A stretch of DNA of 64,000 nucleotides from Microcosmobacter mediterraneus (GTDB lineage: Bacteria > Bacteroidota > Bacteroidia > Flavobacteriales > Flavobacteriaceae). The stretch covers positions 186,001-250,000 of the forward strand of contig NZ_JAVRIA010000002.1 in assembly GCF_031846265.1 (NCBI RefSeq), written 5' to 3'. The translations under genes were made by a program, and so were the position numbers. Position 1 is the first letter of the stretch, and every line of letters starts with the position of its first letter. This document shows positions 17,408 through 25,448 of the stretch, piece after piece. The notes under the pieces were generated by a model that saw nothing but the letters and a program-made list of their open reading frames with translations, had not been told where the DNA came from and searched no databases.

Positions 17408-20164
17408 TTATCGTTGATTGTTTTTACTCTTATCAAAAACATAATCTATAATTTCTTGATGCCTAATCTTTGAACGTACCGAGCTACCTGCTGCTGGTGC
17501 TCCATAAGGTCGTCTACTTGCTGCTCGCCATTGTCGTGCTTCATCTAAGTGCATCAACATATGTCCATAAGCTCCCATATTTCTTGGTTCTTCTTGAGCC
17601 CAAACGATATCATCTGCATTTTTATATTTTTTAACTATCGCTCTAATTTGCTCTGATGGAAGTGGAAACAATTGTTCTATTCTTACCAAAGCCACATCAT
17701 TTCGTTCTAATTGTTCTTTTTCTTGTAATAAATCGTAGTAAAATTTACCTGTTACAAAAACTAAAGTCTTCACTTTATCAGCTTTTGCAGTAGTATCATC
17801 AATTAACATCTGGAAGCTTCCATTGGCAAATTCATCAACACTTGATACTACTTTTGGATGGCGTAATAAACTCTTTGGTGTAAATATGACTAAGGGCTTT
17901 CTGTAATTGGCTTTCATTTGTCTACGTAACAAATGAAACATATTGGCTGGAGTTGAACAATCAGCCACAAACATATTGTCTTTAGCACAAACCTGAAGAT
18001 AACGCTCCATGCGACCAGATGAATGCTCAGCACCTTGACCTTCATAACCATGAGGAAGCAACATTACCAACCCATTCTGAGTTTTCCATTTATCTTCTCC
18101 AGAAGAAATGTACTGGTCTATCATTATTTGTGCTCCATTGCTAAAATCTCCAAATTGAGCTTCCCAAATGGTAAGTGTTTTAGGGCTTGCCATAGCATAA
18201 CCATAATCAAAACCAACTACACCATACTCTGAGAGTAGTGAATTATAAATATTAAATTGATTTGGGTCTTTAGCTACATTTTTTAATAGAATAATCTCTT
18301 CTTCACTATCTTCAACCTTTACAACTGCATGTCTATGCGAAAATGTTCCGCGCTCAACATCTTGACCCGAAATTCTAACATTAAATCCTTCTGTAAGCAA
18401 AGATCCATAGGCTAAATGCTCAGCCATTGACCAATCCAAACGATTTTCATCAAACATAGTTTGACGAGATTCTACTAAGCGTTGAATTTTTCTTATGAAT
18501 TTTTTATCTGATGGTAGGTTAGAGATCGATTTTGTGATATTAGCCAAAGTATCTACTGCAACAGTGGTGTCCACAGTTTTCATCATCTCTTTTTCATCAA
18601 CACGAATAAAATCTTTCCATTGCTCCTGCATAAATGGAGAAATAACCGTTTTTTCAATCTTTCTTGAATCTTCTAGTTTTTCTTCAAGTTTATCTTTGTA
18701 TTCTTTTTCTATTTGTTTTACAAAACCAGCATCGATGATATTTTCAGCGAGTAAACGCTCTGCGTAAATATCTCTGGGATTTTTATGTTTTGAAATGGCT
18801 TTATAAAGTAAAGGTTGCGTAAATTTAGGTTCATCACCTTCGTTATGCCCATATTTTCTGTAACCTAATAGATCAATAAAAACATCGCGTTTAAATTTCA
18901 TTCTAAAATGCAAAGCAAACAATGTGGCATGCACTACTGATTCTACATCATCAGAATTAACGTGCAACACAGGTGATAGCGTTACTTTGCCAACATCTGT
19001 ACAATAGGTGCTAGATCTACCATCTAAATAATTGGTTGTAAAACCTATCTGATTGTTTACAACAATATGAACCGTTCCATTAGTTTTATAACCATCTAGC
19101 TGAGCCATTTGTACTACTTCATAAACCAAGCCTTGACCAGCAATTGCAGCATCTCCATGCACTACAATTGGTAGAACCTGTGAAGCATCCTCTATACTCT
19201 TACTATCTTGTTTAGCTCTTGCAATACCTTCAACAACTGCTCCAACTGTTTCTAAATGCGAAGGGTTTGGTGCAATGCTTAAATTTATTTTTTTACCATT
19301 GTCGGTTTCGCGATCACTCGTCCAACCCAAATGGTATTTTACATCACCATCAAACACCTTTTCCTCATAATCCTTACCGTCAAATTCGCTAAAAATATCT
19401 TTAGCAGATTTTCCAAATATATTGGTTAGAGTACTAAGACGTCCTCTATGAGCCATTCCCATAACAAACTCCTTAACACCAAACTCTGCAGCCTTTTCAA
19501 TCATGGCATCTAAAGCAGGAATTAAAGATTCATTGCCTTCTAAAGAAAAACGTTTCTGCCCAACATACTTAGTATGCAAAAAGGTTTCAAATGAAACTGC
19601 TTGGTTTAACTTTTTTAGAATATTCTTTTTCTGGTCTGGTGAAAACGTACCATGATTATCGTTAACATTGAGTTTGTCTTGTATCCATTGGATTTCTTCA
19701 GGCTTTCTTATATACATGTACTCTACACCAATAGAATCACAATAAATACGTTCTAGGTGATCTATTATAACTTGTAAAGTCGTTTTGCCTAAACCAATAA
19801 TTTCTCCAGCCGAAAAGGTGGTTGCTAAATCATTCTGTGATAATCCAAAATTTTCAATCTCTAATGTAGGTGCATATTTACGTCTTGCTCTTACAGGATT
19901 GGTTTTAGTAAATAAATGACCTCTGTTTCTGTAACCATCAATAAGCTTTACAACTTGAAATTCTTTTTGAAGTTGCTCTGGGATTTGCGCACTTACACCT
20001 TCGATAATTTCGCCATCCATTCCATAATTTTCAGTTCCGAAATCGTAACCTTGAAAAAAGGCACGCCAACTCGGTTCAATAGAATCTGGGTTTTGTAAAT
20101 ATTGGTCATATAAATCAGCGAAGTAAGCTGTATGTGCGGCGTTTAGAAAGGAATATTTATCCAT
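17408..20164 (-). CDS. sucA: 2-oxoglutarate dehydrogenase E1 component
   Basis: SucA/OdhA is the thiamine-diphosphate-dependent decarboxylase of the TCA-cycle 2-oxoglutarate dehydrogenase complex. The 918 residues are the normal length. It begins with the E1 N-terminal motif FLNAAHTAYFADLYDQYLQ. Substrate and cofactor motifs follow: GMAHRGRLSTLTNIFGKS, the ThDP-binding GDAAIAGQGLVYEV...NNQIGFTT, then RKYGHNEGDEPKFTQPLLY, and a C-terminal transketolase-like domain (LLPHGYEGQGAEHSSGRMER). The start ATG at 20164 is supported by a -7 box 38 bases upstream. sucB follows in the same orientation, so the two form an operon. Confidence 0.97.
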   Translation of the reverse strand: MDKYSFLNAAHTAYFADLYDQYLQNPDSIEPSWRAFFQGYDFGTENYGMDGEIIEGVSAQIPEQLQKEFQVVKLIDGYRNRGHLFTKTNPVRARRKYAPTLEIENFGLSQNDLATTFSAGEIIGLGKTTLQVIIDHLERIYCDSIGVEYMYIRKPEEIQWIQDKLNVNDNHGTFSPDQKKNILKKLNQAVSFETFLHTKYVGQKRFSLEGNESLIPALDAMIEKAAEFGVKEFVMGMAHRGRLSTLTNIFGKSAKDIFSEFDGKDYEEKVFDGDVKYHLGWTSDRETDNGKKINLSIAPNPSHLETVGAVVEGIARAKQDSKSIEDASQVLPIVVHGDAAIAGQGLVYEVVQMAQLDGYKTNGTVHIVVNNQIGFTTNYLDGRSSTYCTDVGKVTLSPVLHVNSDDVESVVHATLFALHFRMKFKRDVFIDLLGYRKYGHNEGDEPKFTQPLLYKAISKHKNPRDIYAERLLAENIIDAGFVKQIEKEYKDKLEEKLEDSRKIEKTVISPFMQEQWKDFIRVDEKEMMKTVDTTVAVDTLANITKSISNLPSDKKFIRKIQRLVESRQTMFDENRLDWSMAEHLAYGSLLTEGFNVRISGQDVERGTFSHRHAVVKVEDSEEEIILLKNVAKDPNQFNIYNSLLSEYGVVGFDYGYAMASPKTLTIWEAQFGDFSNGAQIMIDQYISSGEDKWKTQNGLVMLLPHGYEGQGAEHSSGRMERYLQVCAKDNMFVADCSTPANMFHLLRRQMKANYRKPLVIFTPKSLLRHPKVVSSVDEFANGSFQMLIDDTTAKADKVKTLVFVTGKFYYDLLQEKEQLERNDVALVRIEQLFPLPSEQIRAIVKKYKNADDIVWAQEEPRNMGAYGHMLMHLDEARQWRAASRRPYGAPAAGSSVRSKIRHQEIIDYVFDKSKNNQR

Positions 20165-20201
20165 TGTATATTAAATACCTACTCGTTGTCATAAAGTTTA
20201 T

Positions 20202-20210
20202 ACAAAAGTA
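20202..20210 (-). promoter_or_regulatory. Candidate -7 box for sucA-sucB
   Basis: The minus strand reads TACTTTTG followed by T, an exact TAnnTTTG match located 38 bases before the sucA ATG. No clear -33 element was found. Confidence 0.5.
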
Positions 20211-20293
20211 CAACTTTTAGGAAAACCTAAATACGGTTTTAGTATATTTATAAGTATGGTTTTACATAAGTTTTATTAATACTAATATCTGTT

Positions 20294-20824
20294 TTGAAAA
20301 ATTTAAAATTAATACTGCTAACTATTCCGATGGTTCTAATTAGTCTTTATAGTTATGCGCAAGAAATTCCGCAAAATGAAGAGGATAACTTTTGGAGAAA
20401 TGTACAATTTGGAGGAGGCTTAGGCTTAAGTTTTGCTAATGGCTTTTTTAGTGCTACTGTTGCGCCTCAAGGCGTCTATAATTTTAACGAGCGTTTTGGG
20501 CTTGGTATAGGTTTAAATGCAACTGTAAATAGTCAAAAAAATAGATTTAAGTCTACTATTTTAGGAGGCAGTATTATCGGATTGTACAATCCATTAAGAG
20601 AAATTCAGCTTTCTACAGAATTTGAACAACTTAACGTTAATAGGAATTTTGATGAGAATTTTGTATCCAATATTGACGATAATTTTTGGAATAGTGCATT
20701 ATTTATTGGTGTTGGTTACAGAACTAATAACGTAATATTTGGAATACGTTATGATGTTCTCTACGATGAAGAGAAAAGTATTTATGCTGAGCCATGGTTG
20801 CCTTTTATTAGATTTTGGTTTTGA
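20294..20824 (+). CDS. Small outer-membrane beta-barrel protein (no assigned function)
   Basis: A 176-residue exported protein with a signal peptide ending YSYAQ (about residue 22) and alternating hydrophobic strands (VQFGGGLGLSFANGFFSATV, ILGGSIIGLYN, ALFIGVGYRTNNVIFGIRYD). It terminates in an aromatic residue (RFWF), as outer-membrane barrels do. Eight or fewer strands would fit its size. The start codon is TTG at 20294; no ATG lies near it in frame, and the signal peptide begins right there, which supports the TTG. Homologues beside sucA in flavobacteria are sometimes named alpha-ketoglutarate decarboxylase, but nothing in this sequence supports an enzymatic role; that name looks carried over from the neighbouring gene. 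Confidence 0.75.
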   Translation: MKNLKLILLTIPMVLISLYSYAQEIPQNEEDNFWRNVQFGGGLGLSFANGFFSATVAPQGVYNFNERFGLGIGLNATVNSQKNRFKSTILGGSIIGLYNPLREIQLSTEFEQLNVNRNFDENFVSNIDDNFWNSALFIGVGYRTNNVIFGIRYDVLYDEEKSIYAEPWLPFIRFWF

Positions 20825-20841
20825 CTTCGACTTCGCTCAGC
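20825..20841 (+). repeat. Dispersed short repeat, CTTCGAC-type
   Basis: CTTCGACTTCGCTCAGC, immediately after the stop of the small outer-membrane protein. It matches the reverse complement of 33906-33922 with one difference and resembles 63449-63468. Confidence 0.6.
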
Positions 20842-20856
20842 CAACAAACCATTATG

Positions 20857-21204
20857 CTAGTACTTAGATTTATACCACACTTTTTGCCAAATTCGCTTCA
20901 GTATTAAAAAAGTAACATCTTCTGAGAGCCTTCTAGTATCATTACCATCTATAGCTTTAATATCTTTCTCCGAAACATCAACGATATAAAGTAGATTAAG
21001 GTACTCTGAAAATTTTTCTTGTATAAGATGATATACTGTATCCTGTAGTATCAACTTTAAGCTAGTGGGTAAGGTTAGCTCATCAAACTCTAGATCAATG
21101 TTAGCCAATAATAAATCTTTATTCAGCTGCTGTACCATTTTATCGTATAAACTCAAACGGTTAGCTTCAGTGATAAGCAATTCAAAATTGTTAGGCAAAT
21201 ACAT
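20857..21204 (-). CDS. Conserved-looking hypothetical protein cotranscribed with polyprenyl synthetase
   Basis: A 115-residue cytoplasmic protein, predicted to be mostly helical, with no signal peptide, no membrane segment and no motif that I recognise. It starts MYLPNNFELLITEANRLSLYDK and ends with a basic, aromatic tail (RIWQKVWYKSKY). Its ATG overlaps the stop of the polyprenyl diphosphate synthase gene by one base (TAATG), so translational coupling is likely and the frame is probably real. No function can be proposed beyond that link. Confidence 0.65.
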   Translation of the reverse strand: MYLPNNFELLITEANRLSLYDKMVQQLNKDLLLANIDLEFDELTLPTSLKLILQDTVYHLIQEKFSEYLNLLYIVDVSEKDIKAIDGNDTRRLSEDVTFLILKRIWQKVWYKSKY

Positions 21205-22178
21205 TAGGTATCTCTAGACATTAAACCTAAGCCAAAATTTTTGAGTATTTCTTTTTTACCATCAGAAATAGTTAGTGTATTTAAAATATTAAAAGCCTTA
21301 TTAGAGTAAGCTTCAATGGCTTGTTTTGTAGCTGAAGAAGAGCCACTCGTTTCAAAAAAATGTTTTACAGTCTCTATTTTCTCAACATTATCTCTTGGAC
21401 TTATGCTAAATAAATGTTTTAATTGCAATTGGTCGTCTTCATTTAAAAACTCAAGTGCTTTTAAGTAGAGATACGTTTTTTTATTCTCAATGATATCACC
21501 ACCAACTTGCTTACCAAAAGTTTCTGGATTGCCAAAAGCATCTAAATAGTCATCTTGCAATTGAAACGCTATCCCTAAATTTTTACCAAACTCGTAAATC
21601 TTATTTTGGTCTTCAATTGAAGCATTAGCAACTATAGCTCCCATTTTCATGGCTGCACCAACTAAAACTGCTGTTTTAAACTCAATCATTTTTAAATATT
21701 CAGAAATTGTGACATCATCTCTAGTTTCAAAATCGACATCATATTGCTGACCTTCACATACTTCTAAAGCTGTTTTACTAAACAATTTTGCCAACTCCTG
21801 AAATATGTCAACATCATAGTTTTCAAAAAGCTTATAGGCCATGATGAGCATAGCATCACCTGAAAGGATTCCTGTATTAATATCCCATTTTTCATGAACA
21901 GTTTGTTTCCCTCGTCGCAGAGGTGCATCATCCATAATATCATCATGCACTAATGAAAAATTATGAAACACCTCAACCGAAAGTGCTGCATTCATAGCTT
22001 TATTGTAGTCACATTCAAAAATATCAGCTGTCATTAAAGTTAAAACCGGACGCAAGCGTTTTCCGCCTAATTTCAAAATATACGCTATAGGCTCATATAA
22101 ATTTTTAGGCTCTTGGACTTTAGCATAATCACTAATGTATTTAATGATTGCATTTTGGTAAAATTCAACTGTTTGCAT
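21204..22178 (-). CDS. Trans-polyprenyl diphosphate synthase (IspA/IspB family)
   Basis: A 324-residue all-helical prenyl elongase that condenses isopentenyl diphosphate onto allylic diphosphates. The first aspartate-rich motif is DDIMD at 79-83 with LRRG at 87-90, the KT pair is at 168-169 (IEFKTA), and the second motif is DDYLD at 209-213. GGKRLRP at 38-44 is the substrate-binding loop. The residue five before the first Asp is Phe74 and the residue four before is Ser75. An aromatic at this position usually shortens the product, so a short- to medium-chain product is possible. Chain length cannot be decided from the sequence alone. It is divergent from the TetR efflux operon. Confidence 0.92.
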   Translation of the reverse strand: MQTVEFYQNAIIKYISDYAKVQEPKNLYEPIAYILKLGGKRLRPVLTLMTADIFECDYNKAMNAALSVEVFHNFSLVHDDIMDDAPLRRGKQTVHEKWDINTGILSGDAMLIMAYKLFENYDVDIFQELAKLFSKTALEVCEGQQYDVDFETRDDVTISEYLKMIEFKTAVLVGAAMKMGAIVANASIEDQNKIYEFGKNLGIAFQLQDDYLDAFGNPETFGKQVGGDIIENKKTYLYLKALEFLNEDDQLQLKHLFSISPRDNVEKIETVKHFFETSGSSSATKQAIEAYSNKAFNILNTLTISDGKKEILKNFGLGLMSRDT

Positions 22179-22251
22179 TGAACAAAGTTAAAGTAAATGT
22201 TACTCATCAAGCAAACTCTTTTGGTAAATGTTAAAAAACCATTAAAACTTT

Positions 22252-22279
22252 GGAAACTTTTTAGGTATTAAAAGTTTCC
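22252..22279. promoter_or_regulatory. Candidate TetR operator palindrome
   Basis: Perfect 10-bp inverted arms GGAAACTTTT and AAAAGTTTCC separated by 8 bases. The palindrome ends 5 bases before the -7 box of the tetR gene, so it covers the -33 region. This is where an autoregulating TetR repressor would bind. The proposal is inference from position and symmetry. Confidence 0.7.
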
Positions 22280-22284
22280 TGTTG

Positions 22285-22293
22285 TATTTTTGC
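22285..22293 (+). promoter_or_regulatory. -7 box of the TetR/RND operon
   Basis: TATTTTTGC is an exact TAnnTTTG match, and its last G is only 8 bases before the ATG at 22301. The transcript would begin at or within a few bases of the start codon, i.e. be nearly leaderless. Confidence 0.6.
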
Positions 22294-22300
22294 TTTGATT

Positions 22301-22921
22301 ATGAGAGAAAAAATACTTGCTATAGCAGCAGACCTATTTTTAAGTTATGGCTTTAAGAGTGTAACTATGGATGATATTGCTAATAAAATTGGTATTTCAA
22401 AAAAGACAATTTATCTACATTTTGAAAACAAAACTAAACTTGTAGAAGCAACAACACTCCATCTTTTTGATCTTATTTCGCATGGCATTGATTGTATTTG
22501 CGCCTTAGAAAAAAATCCTATTGAAGAGATTTATGATATTAAGCGTTTTGTTATGGATCATCTTAAAGACGAAAAATCCTCACCTCAATATCAACTTCAA
22601 AAATATTATCCAAGCATCTTTACAACGCTTAAGACAAAGCAGTTTAGTGTAATGCAAGACTGTGTATTAGAGAATCTTAAAAGAGGTCAAAAACAAGGTC
22701 TTTACAGAAAAAGTATAGATATAGAGTTTATTTCAAGAATTTATTTCAGTTCTATGTTGGCTATCAAGGATAAAGATTTATTTCCTTTAAAAATATTCTC
22801 AATGAACATGCTCATGGAACATTATTTAGAGTATCACCTCAGAGGAATATGTACTAGCCAAGGGCTGAAAATACTTAATCAATTTATAAATCAACCTACC
22901 GAACAACAAATCAAAATATAA
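22301..22921 (+). CDS. TetR/AcrR family transcriptional regulator
   Basis: A 206-residue repressor-type regulator. The ATG at 22301 (MREKILAIAADLF) is preferred over the TTG two codons earlier. The N-terminal helix-turn-helix is clear: GFKSVTMDDIANKIGISKKTIYLHFENK at about residues 17-44 matches the TetR signature. The C-terminal ligand domain is divergent, as usual, so the inducer cannot be named. Its stop overlaps the tolC-like start by one base (TAATG), so it is the first gene of the efflux operon. The palindrome upstream suggests autoregulation of the whole operon. Confidence 0.93.
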   Translation: MREKILAIAADLFLSYGFKSVTMDDIANKIGISKKTIYLHFENKTKLVEATTLHLFDLISHGIDCICALEKNPIEEIYDIKRFVMDHLKDEKSSPQYQLQKYYPSIFTTLKTKQFSVMQDCVLENLKRGQKQGLYRKSIDIEFISRIYFSSMLAIKDKDLFPLKIFSMNMLMEHYLEYHLRGICTSQGLKILNQFINQPTEQQIKI

Positions 22922-24246
22922 TGAGAAAACAGATATTATTGAGCATCACTTTATTGCTTTCGTTTTCGCTATTTGCTCAAGATAATAAACAATCATTTAG
23001 CCTACAAGAAGCTATTGATTATGCATTGCAAAATAATAGGACTGCAAAAAATGCAGCTCGAGATATTGAAGCTGCAGTAGAACAAAAATGGGAAACGACA
23101 TCTACTGGCTTACCTCAGCTTAATGCCACAGTAGACTACCAAAATCAAATTAAACAACAATTTGAAGCTATTGATTTTGATATGGATGGTGTTCCAGATT
23201 TTGGAGCTAGACATTCTATGACAGCTTCTGCCAACCTAACTCAAAAAGTATTTGATGGCTCATATCTTGTTGGTTTACAGTCTGCAAAAGTATTTCTGGA
23301 AATTTCAAAAAATGCTAAAGAAAAAACTGATTTAGAAGTGCGAAAAGCTGTTATAGAAGCTTATGGCAATGTATTACTTGCTGAAGAAAGTGTGCAAATC
23401 TTTGAACGTAACATTTCGGTACTTCAAAAAAACCTAGACGAAACCACTAAGATTTTTGAAAATGGTTTAGGTGAAGAAGAAAGTGTTGAGCAACTACAAA
23501 TTACATTATCAGGAGTGCAAAGTAATTTAAACAACACTAAACGACTTAAAACTATTGCTTATCAAATGTTCAATATCACTATTGGGCAAGATATAAACAC
23601 TACTCCAACTTTAACCGATAATTTAATGGGCTTAGCGGAATACAACATTGTTTTGAGCCTGCTAGATGCAAAAGAAGATTATGAGAATACTATAGATTAT
23701 AAAATTGCAGAAAATGACAAACGCTCTAAAGAGCTACTTTTAAAACTTGAAAAAAGCAAAGCCTTACCTACGCTAGATGCCTTTTTAAATGGCTCATATA
23801 TCGCCAACCGTAACGCCTTCGATTTTGCCGATTTTAGTAATCGATGGATTGGTACTGCTACTTTTGGAGCTAGTTTACGTATTCCTATTTTCAGCTCATT
23901 AGGACGAAGTGCAGCGACACAACGTGCTAGAATAAATTTAGAAAAAGCTCAGGATGACCTTTTAGAAACTGAGCAAAAATTATTACTACAAATTAAAAGT
24001 GCTAAAAGTAACTACCAGTTTGCAATTGAAGATTATAACATTAAAAAAGACAACTTAGCTTTAGCTGAGCGAATAGAGCAGAAAAATCAAATAAAGTTTT
24101 TTGAAGGTATTGCATCTAGCTTTGAATTAAGTCAAGCGCAAACACAGCTTTATGGTGCACAACAAGATTATTTGCAAGCAATGGTTAATGTTATAAATAA
24201 TAAAGCCGAACTAGAAACTATACTCAATCAAATACCTAAAAATTAA
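22921..24246 (+). CDS. TolC family outer-membrane efflux protein
   Basis: A 441-residue outer-membrane factor with a signal peptide ending SLFAQ (about residue 20), the two repeated coiled-coil halves typical of TolC (SLQEAIDYALQNNRTAKNAARDIEAA near the start, and QRARINLEKAQDDLLETEQKLLLQIKSA late), and barrel strands between. It would form the exit duct for the downstream adaptor and RND pump. It overlaps tetR by one base and precedes the adaptor gene by about 20 bases. Length is normal for Bacteroidota TolC proteins. Confidence 0.93.
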   Translation: MRKQILLSITLLLSFSLFAQDNKQSFSLQEAIDYALQNNRTAKNAARDIEAAVEQKWETTSTGLPQLNATVDYQNQIKQQFEAIDFDMDGVPDFGARHSMTASANLTQKVFDGSYLVGLQSAKVFLEISKNAKEKTDLEVRKAVIEAYGNVLLAEESVQIFERNISVLQKNLDETTKIFENGLGEEESVEQLQITLSGVQSNLNNTKRLKTIAYQMFNITIGQDINTTPTLTDNLMGLAEYNIVLSLLDAKEDYENTIDYKIAENDKRSKELLLKLEKSKALPTLDAFLNGSYIANRNAFDFADFSNRWIGTATFGASLRIPIFSSLGRSAATQRARINLEKAQDDLLETEQKLLLQIKSAKSNYQFAIEDYNIKKDNLALAERIEQKNQIKFFEGIASSFELSQAQTQLYGAQQDYLQAMVNVINNKAELETILNQIPKN

Positions 24247-24267
24247 TCATTGAAAAATTATACCACC

Positions 24268-25446
24268 ATGAAATATATATTCTCACTACTATTAATCAGT
24301 TTACTAATCACTTCTTGTGGTGAAGAAAAAAGTAAATCTGTTGAAGCTGTTATTGAAACAGAAAATTTAGAAGACATAAGAAAAAAGCGAAGCGAAATAG
24401 TAGCTAAGCAACAAGAAATTGCTGAACAATTAAAACTACTTGATGCTAAAATTGCAGTATTAGACACCACTAAAAAAGTACCTTTAATAACAACATTTAC
24501 AGCTAAACAAGAAGTTTTTAATCACTTTTTAGACCTACAAGGAAACGTTAATACTAAAAATAACTTGGTCATATTTCCTGAATATTCTGGTATTCTAACA
24601 AAAGTATATGTTACCGAAGGGCAAAAAGTTATTAAAGGTCAAACACTTGCTAAAATAGATGATGGTGGAATGAGTCAACAATTAGCACAGGCTGAGATTC
24701 AAGCCAACCTAGCTAAGACTACTTTCGAACGTCAAGAACGTCTTTGGAATCAAAAAATCGGTAGTGAGATTCAATATTTACAAGCTAAATCTAATTACGA
24801 AGCGCAGAGTCAGGCCGTAAACCAAATAAAACAACAAATAGGTAAGACTATTGTAAGAGCTCCTTTTACAGGTACCATAGACGACATTATTACAGAGCAA
24901 GGTAGCGTTGTTGGCGCTGGTCAGTCTCAGCTAATGCGTATTGTAAACTTAGATAATATGTATATTGAAACCGATGTTCCCGAACGTTATATTTCTGATG
25001 TTACAAAAAATAAAAATGTTGAAGTTGAGTTTCCAATCTTAGGAAAAAAAATGACTGCTAAAGTTCGTCAGGCTGGTGATTTTATAAATCCAACAAATCG
25101 TACGTTCAAGGTAGAAATTGGTGTTCCAAATAAAGATCGAAGCATTAAACCAAATCTTACAGCTAAGGTTAAGATAAATGACTATACCAATGAAGTAGCG
25201 CTTTTAATTCCACAAAGTATTATCTCAGAAAATGCGAACGGTGAGCAGTATATATATGTGGTGAATAATAAGAAAGACAATGGTGAAGGAGTTGCAGAAC
25301 GTGTTATAATTGAAACTGGAAAAACTCAAGGTGATGTCATCGAAGTTTTAAGTGGTATTAAAAATGGTTCTGAAATTATACAAGAAGGAGCTAGAAGTGT
25401 AAAAAACGGACAGACTGTAAAAGTCTTAGATTATAAAACCGAATAG
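24268..25446 (+). CDS. RND efflux periplasmic adaptor (membrane fusion) lipoprotein
   Basis: A 392-residue adaptor. I place the start at the ATG at 24268, which gives a clean lipoprotein signal (MKYIFSLLLISLLITSC, lipid-modified Cys17); an in-frame TTG at 24250 would add six residues ahead of it. A coiled-coil segment follows (residues about 30-65), then the barrel-sandwich half-motif (VTEGQKVIKGQTLAKIDDGG), a helical hairpin, the second half-motif (IVRAPFTGTIDDIITEQGSVV) and beta-barrel domains. It links the TolC-like duct and the RND pump, 2 bases before the pump gene. Confidence 0.93.
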   Translation: MKYIFSLLLISLLITSCGEEKSKSVEAVIETENLEDIRKKRSEIVAKQQEIAEQLKLLDAKIAVLDTTKKVPLITTFTAKQEVFNHFLDLQGNVNTKNNLVIFPEYSGILTKVYVTEGQKVIKGQTLAKIDDGGMSQQLAQAEIQANLAKTTFERQERLWNQKIGSEIQYLQAKSNYEAQSQAVNQIKQQIGKTIVRAPFTGTIDDIITEQGSVVGAGQSQLMRIVNLDNMYIETDVPERYISDVTKNKNVEVEFPILGKKMTAKVRQAGDFINPTNRTFKVEIGVPNKDRSIKPNLTAKVKINDYTNEVALLIPQSIISENANGEQYIYVVNNKKDNGEGVAERVIIETGKTQGDVIEVLSGIKNGSEIIQEGARSVKNGQTVKVLDYKTE

Positions 25447-25448
25447 TT

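Noticed and set aside
24250..24267. TTG start of the adaptor six codons upstream
   Set aside because: The ATG at 24268 gives a clean lipoprotein signal.
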